Source: Acidovorax defluvii (lineage in GTDB: Bacteria > Pseudomonadota > Gammaproteobacteria > Burkholderiales > Burkholderiaceae_C). Taken from it: a stretch of DNA of 64,000 bases. Positions 62,575 to 64,000 of this stretch are shown here, piece after piece. The stretch covers positions 32,224-96,223 of the forward strand of contig QLTU01000016.1 in NCBI GenBank assembly GCA_003268905.1, given 5' to 3'. The notes beneath the pieces were generated by a model that saw nothing but the letters and a program-made list of their open reading frames with translations, was not told the DNA's origin and did no database searches. Made by a program: the position numbers and the translations under genes. Every line of letters starts with the position of its first letter. The stretch's first letter is position 1.

Positions 62575-63894
62575 TCATGCCCCCTTGGCTGCCGGCACCA
62601 GCGCATGGGCGCCACGTCCTGCGGCCATTCCCTGGAACGCAAAATCCACCTCTGGCACGCGGCCGCTCACGATGTCGGCCAGCGCCTTGCCCGAACCGCA
62701 GGCGTGCGTCCAGCCCAGCGTGCCGTGGCCGGTGTTGAGAAACAGGTTGCCCACCTTCGTCTGGCCGATCAGCGGCACGTTGCTGGGCGTTGCGGGGCGC
62801 AGGCCGGTCCAGAACTGCGCCTGGCTCGCGTCGCCCGCACCGGGAAAGAGTTGCTCCACGCGGCGCACGATGGCGTCGCAGCGCACCTGGTTGAGGTCGC
62901 GGTTGTAGCCGTTGAGCTCGGCGGTGCCAGCAATGCGCAACCGGTCGCCGCCGCGTTCGCTGGTGTAGCGTGAGAACACGAGCTTGAACTCGTCGTCCGT
63001 CAGACTCACCTGGTGCGCCATGCTGGCGTCCTTCACTGGCATGGTCACCGAATAGCCCTTGGCGGGGTAAATCGGCAGGCGAATGCCCAGCGGCTGGGCC
63101 AGCAGCGGGCTGAACGAGCCCATGGCCAGCACAAACGCATCGCCACGCACGCGCTCGAAGCGGCCTTCGGCGTTGGTCAATTCCACATGGTCGATGCTGC
63201 CACCCACTTCGCGCAGCGCAGTGATGTGGTGCCCCAGGCGGAACTGCACGCCCGCCGCCTCGCACAGTTTGGCGAGTTCGCGCGTGAACTGGTTGGCGTC
63301 GCCCGACTCGTCCTCGGCCGTGAACGTGGCGCCTGCCAGCTGCGGTCGGATGTGGGCCAGCGCCGGCTCGATGCGCACGGCCTCGTCGGCGCTGATGACC
63401 TGGCGCTCGCAGCCCAAACCGCGCATCTGCTCGGCCGGGGCCAGTGCGCCGTCGAATTCCTTTTGGTTGGTATAGAAGTGCAGGATGCCCTGCGTGCGCT
63501 GGTCGTACTGGATGCCCGCGTCCGCGCGCAGTTGCTGCAGCACGCTGCGGCTGTAGGTGCCCAGGCGCACGATCTGCTCGATGTTGTGGCGCGTGCGCGC
63601 CGGCGTGCAGTTGCGCAAAAAGGACAGGCCCCACAGCCACTGGCGCATGTCGGCGCGGATGCGGAACAGCAGCGGCGCATCCTCCTGCCCCAGCCACTGC
63701 AGCACCTTCAGCGGCGCGCTGGGGTTGGCCCAGGGTTCGGCGTGGCTCACCGAAATTTGCCCGCCGTTGGCAAAGCTGGTTTCGGCGCCGGGGGCGCCCT
63801 GGCGGTCGATGACGGTCACCTCGTGGCCGAGTTGCTGCAGAAAATAAGCCGAAGTCACGCCGAGCAAGCCGGCACCCAAAACGATCACGCGCAT
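62575..63894 (-). CDS. dadA: D-amino acid dehydrogenase
   Basis: A 439-residue FAD enzyme that oxidises D-amino acids, typically D-alanine to pyruvate, at the inner membrane. The N-terminal dinucleotide motif is VIVLGAGLLGVTSAYFLQQL, followed by ETSFANGGQISVSHAEPWAN, a DadA hallmark. The C-terminal part has WTGLRPATPSNVPLIGQTK and NLFLNTGHGTLGWTHACGSG. Length is near E. coli DadA (432). I chose MRVIVLGAG as start. No alanine racemase gene lies within the window, but the flank to the left side of its promoter ends at the window edge. Confidence 0.93.
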   Translation of the reverse strand: MRVIVLGAGLLGVTSAYFLQQLGHEVTVIDRQGAPGAETSFANGGQISVSHAEPWANPSAPLKVLQWLGQEDAPLLFRIRADMRQWLWGLSFLRNCTPARTRHNIEQIVRLGTYSRSVLQQLRADAGIQYDQRTQGILHFYTNQKEFDGALAPAEQMRGLGCERQVISADEAVRIEPALAHIRPQLAGATFTAEDESGDANQFTRELAKLCEAAGVQFRLGHHITALREVGGSIDHVELTNAEGRFERVRGDAFVLAMGSFSPLLAQPLGIRLPIYPAKGYSVTMPVKDASMAHQVSLTDDEFKLVFSRYTSERGGDRLRIAGTAELNGYNRDLNQVRCDAIVRRVEQLFPGAGDASQAQFWTGLRPATPSNVPLIGQTKVGNLFLNTGHGTLGWTHACGSGKALADIVSGRVPEVDFAFQGMAAGRGAHALVPAAKGA

Positions 63895-64000
63895 GATTTT
63901 CAAAGGGCGGATTCCAGAACGAAGTGCACCAAGCAATAGGTTGGGCCAAGAGTGCATAGGATGCTCTCTTGTTGACCGGCCAGTCGCAAAGGAAAGCACT

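Overview
This window looks like chromosomal DNA of a beta-proteobacterium, most probably a member of the Comamonadaceae (Acidovorax-like). The reasons are the high GC content, the gene families present (PhaM, PfkB-like kinase, OxyR next to Dps, GlpSTPQUV glycerol importer, DUF3348/DUF802 cluster) and two families of short interspersed repeats that I associate with this family of bacteria. The placement is by recognition only, not by search. There are no rRNA genes, CRISPR arrays, transposases or phage genes. Coding density is high on both strands.

Layout. 1-6.3 kb: tail of an acyl-CoA synthetase, a single-chain biotin-dependent acyl-CoA carboxylase, a class V aminotransferase and a DUF445 membrane protein. 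6.3-7.0 kb: a large non-coding block of nested inverted repeats. 7.0-19.1 kb: queA, a hemerythrin-GGDEF protein, pfkB, an HD-GYP protein, recG-oxyR-dps, a CYTH/CHAD protein, ubiA and a lone receiver. 19.1-25.3 kb: a leftward signalling cluster of a membrane hybrid histidine kinase with three receivers, CheR, CheB and a receiver-kinase. 25.9-37.3 kb: proC and a glycerol regulon (glpK and glpR leftward; glpS-T-P-Q-U-V and glpD rightward). 37.3-46.5 kb: the spc and alpha ribosomal-protein operons from rplN to rplQ with secY and rpoA, then an initiator tRNA and a strong terminator. 46.7-50.9 kb: four overlapping genes encoding a MotA/MotB (ZorA/ZorB)-like ion-motor pair flanked by two proteins of unknown function. 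51.2-64 kb: nhaR, an Rrf2 regulator without cysteines, marC, a VOC protein, a DksA-type protein, a GST, copper-handling genes, phaM, a FIST protein, a PhnD-rhodanese fusion, sulfite dehydrogenase sorAB and dadA.

How the genes work together. The glycerol block is self-contained: ABC import, phosphorylation by GlpK, oxidation by GlpD, and a DeoR-family repressor with TTCGAA-rich palindromes in the divergent control region. OxyR and Dps form a peroxide-defence pair. SorA and SorB oxidise periplasmic sulfite and pass electrons to cytochrome c. The CheR/CheB/hybrid-kinase cluster looks like chemotaxis-type methylation applied to histidine kinases rather than to classical receptors.

Most notable observations: (1) the four-gene motor-like operon; (2) a decayed 3' half of infA between secY and rpmJ; (3) the spc operon starting at rplN with its own promoter and structured leader, without the S10 operon beside it; (4) short repeats read in frame inside ubiA, the carboxylase and recG; (5) complementary degeneracy of the two glycerol-transporter ATPases; (6) an IscR-like regulator without any cysteine.
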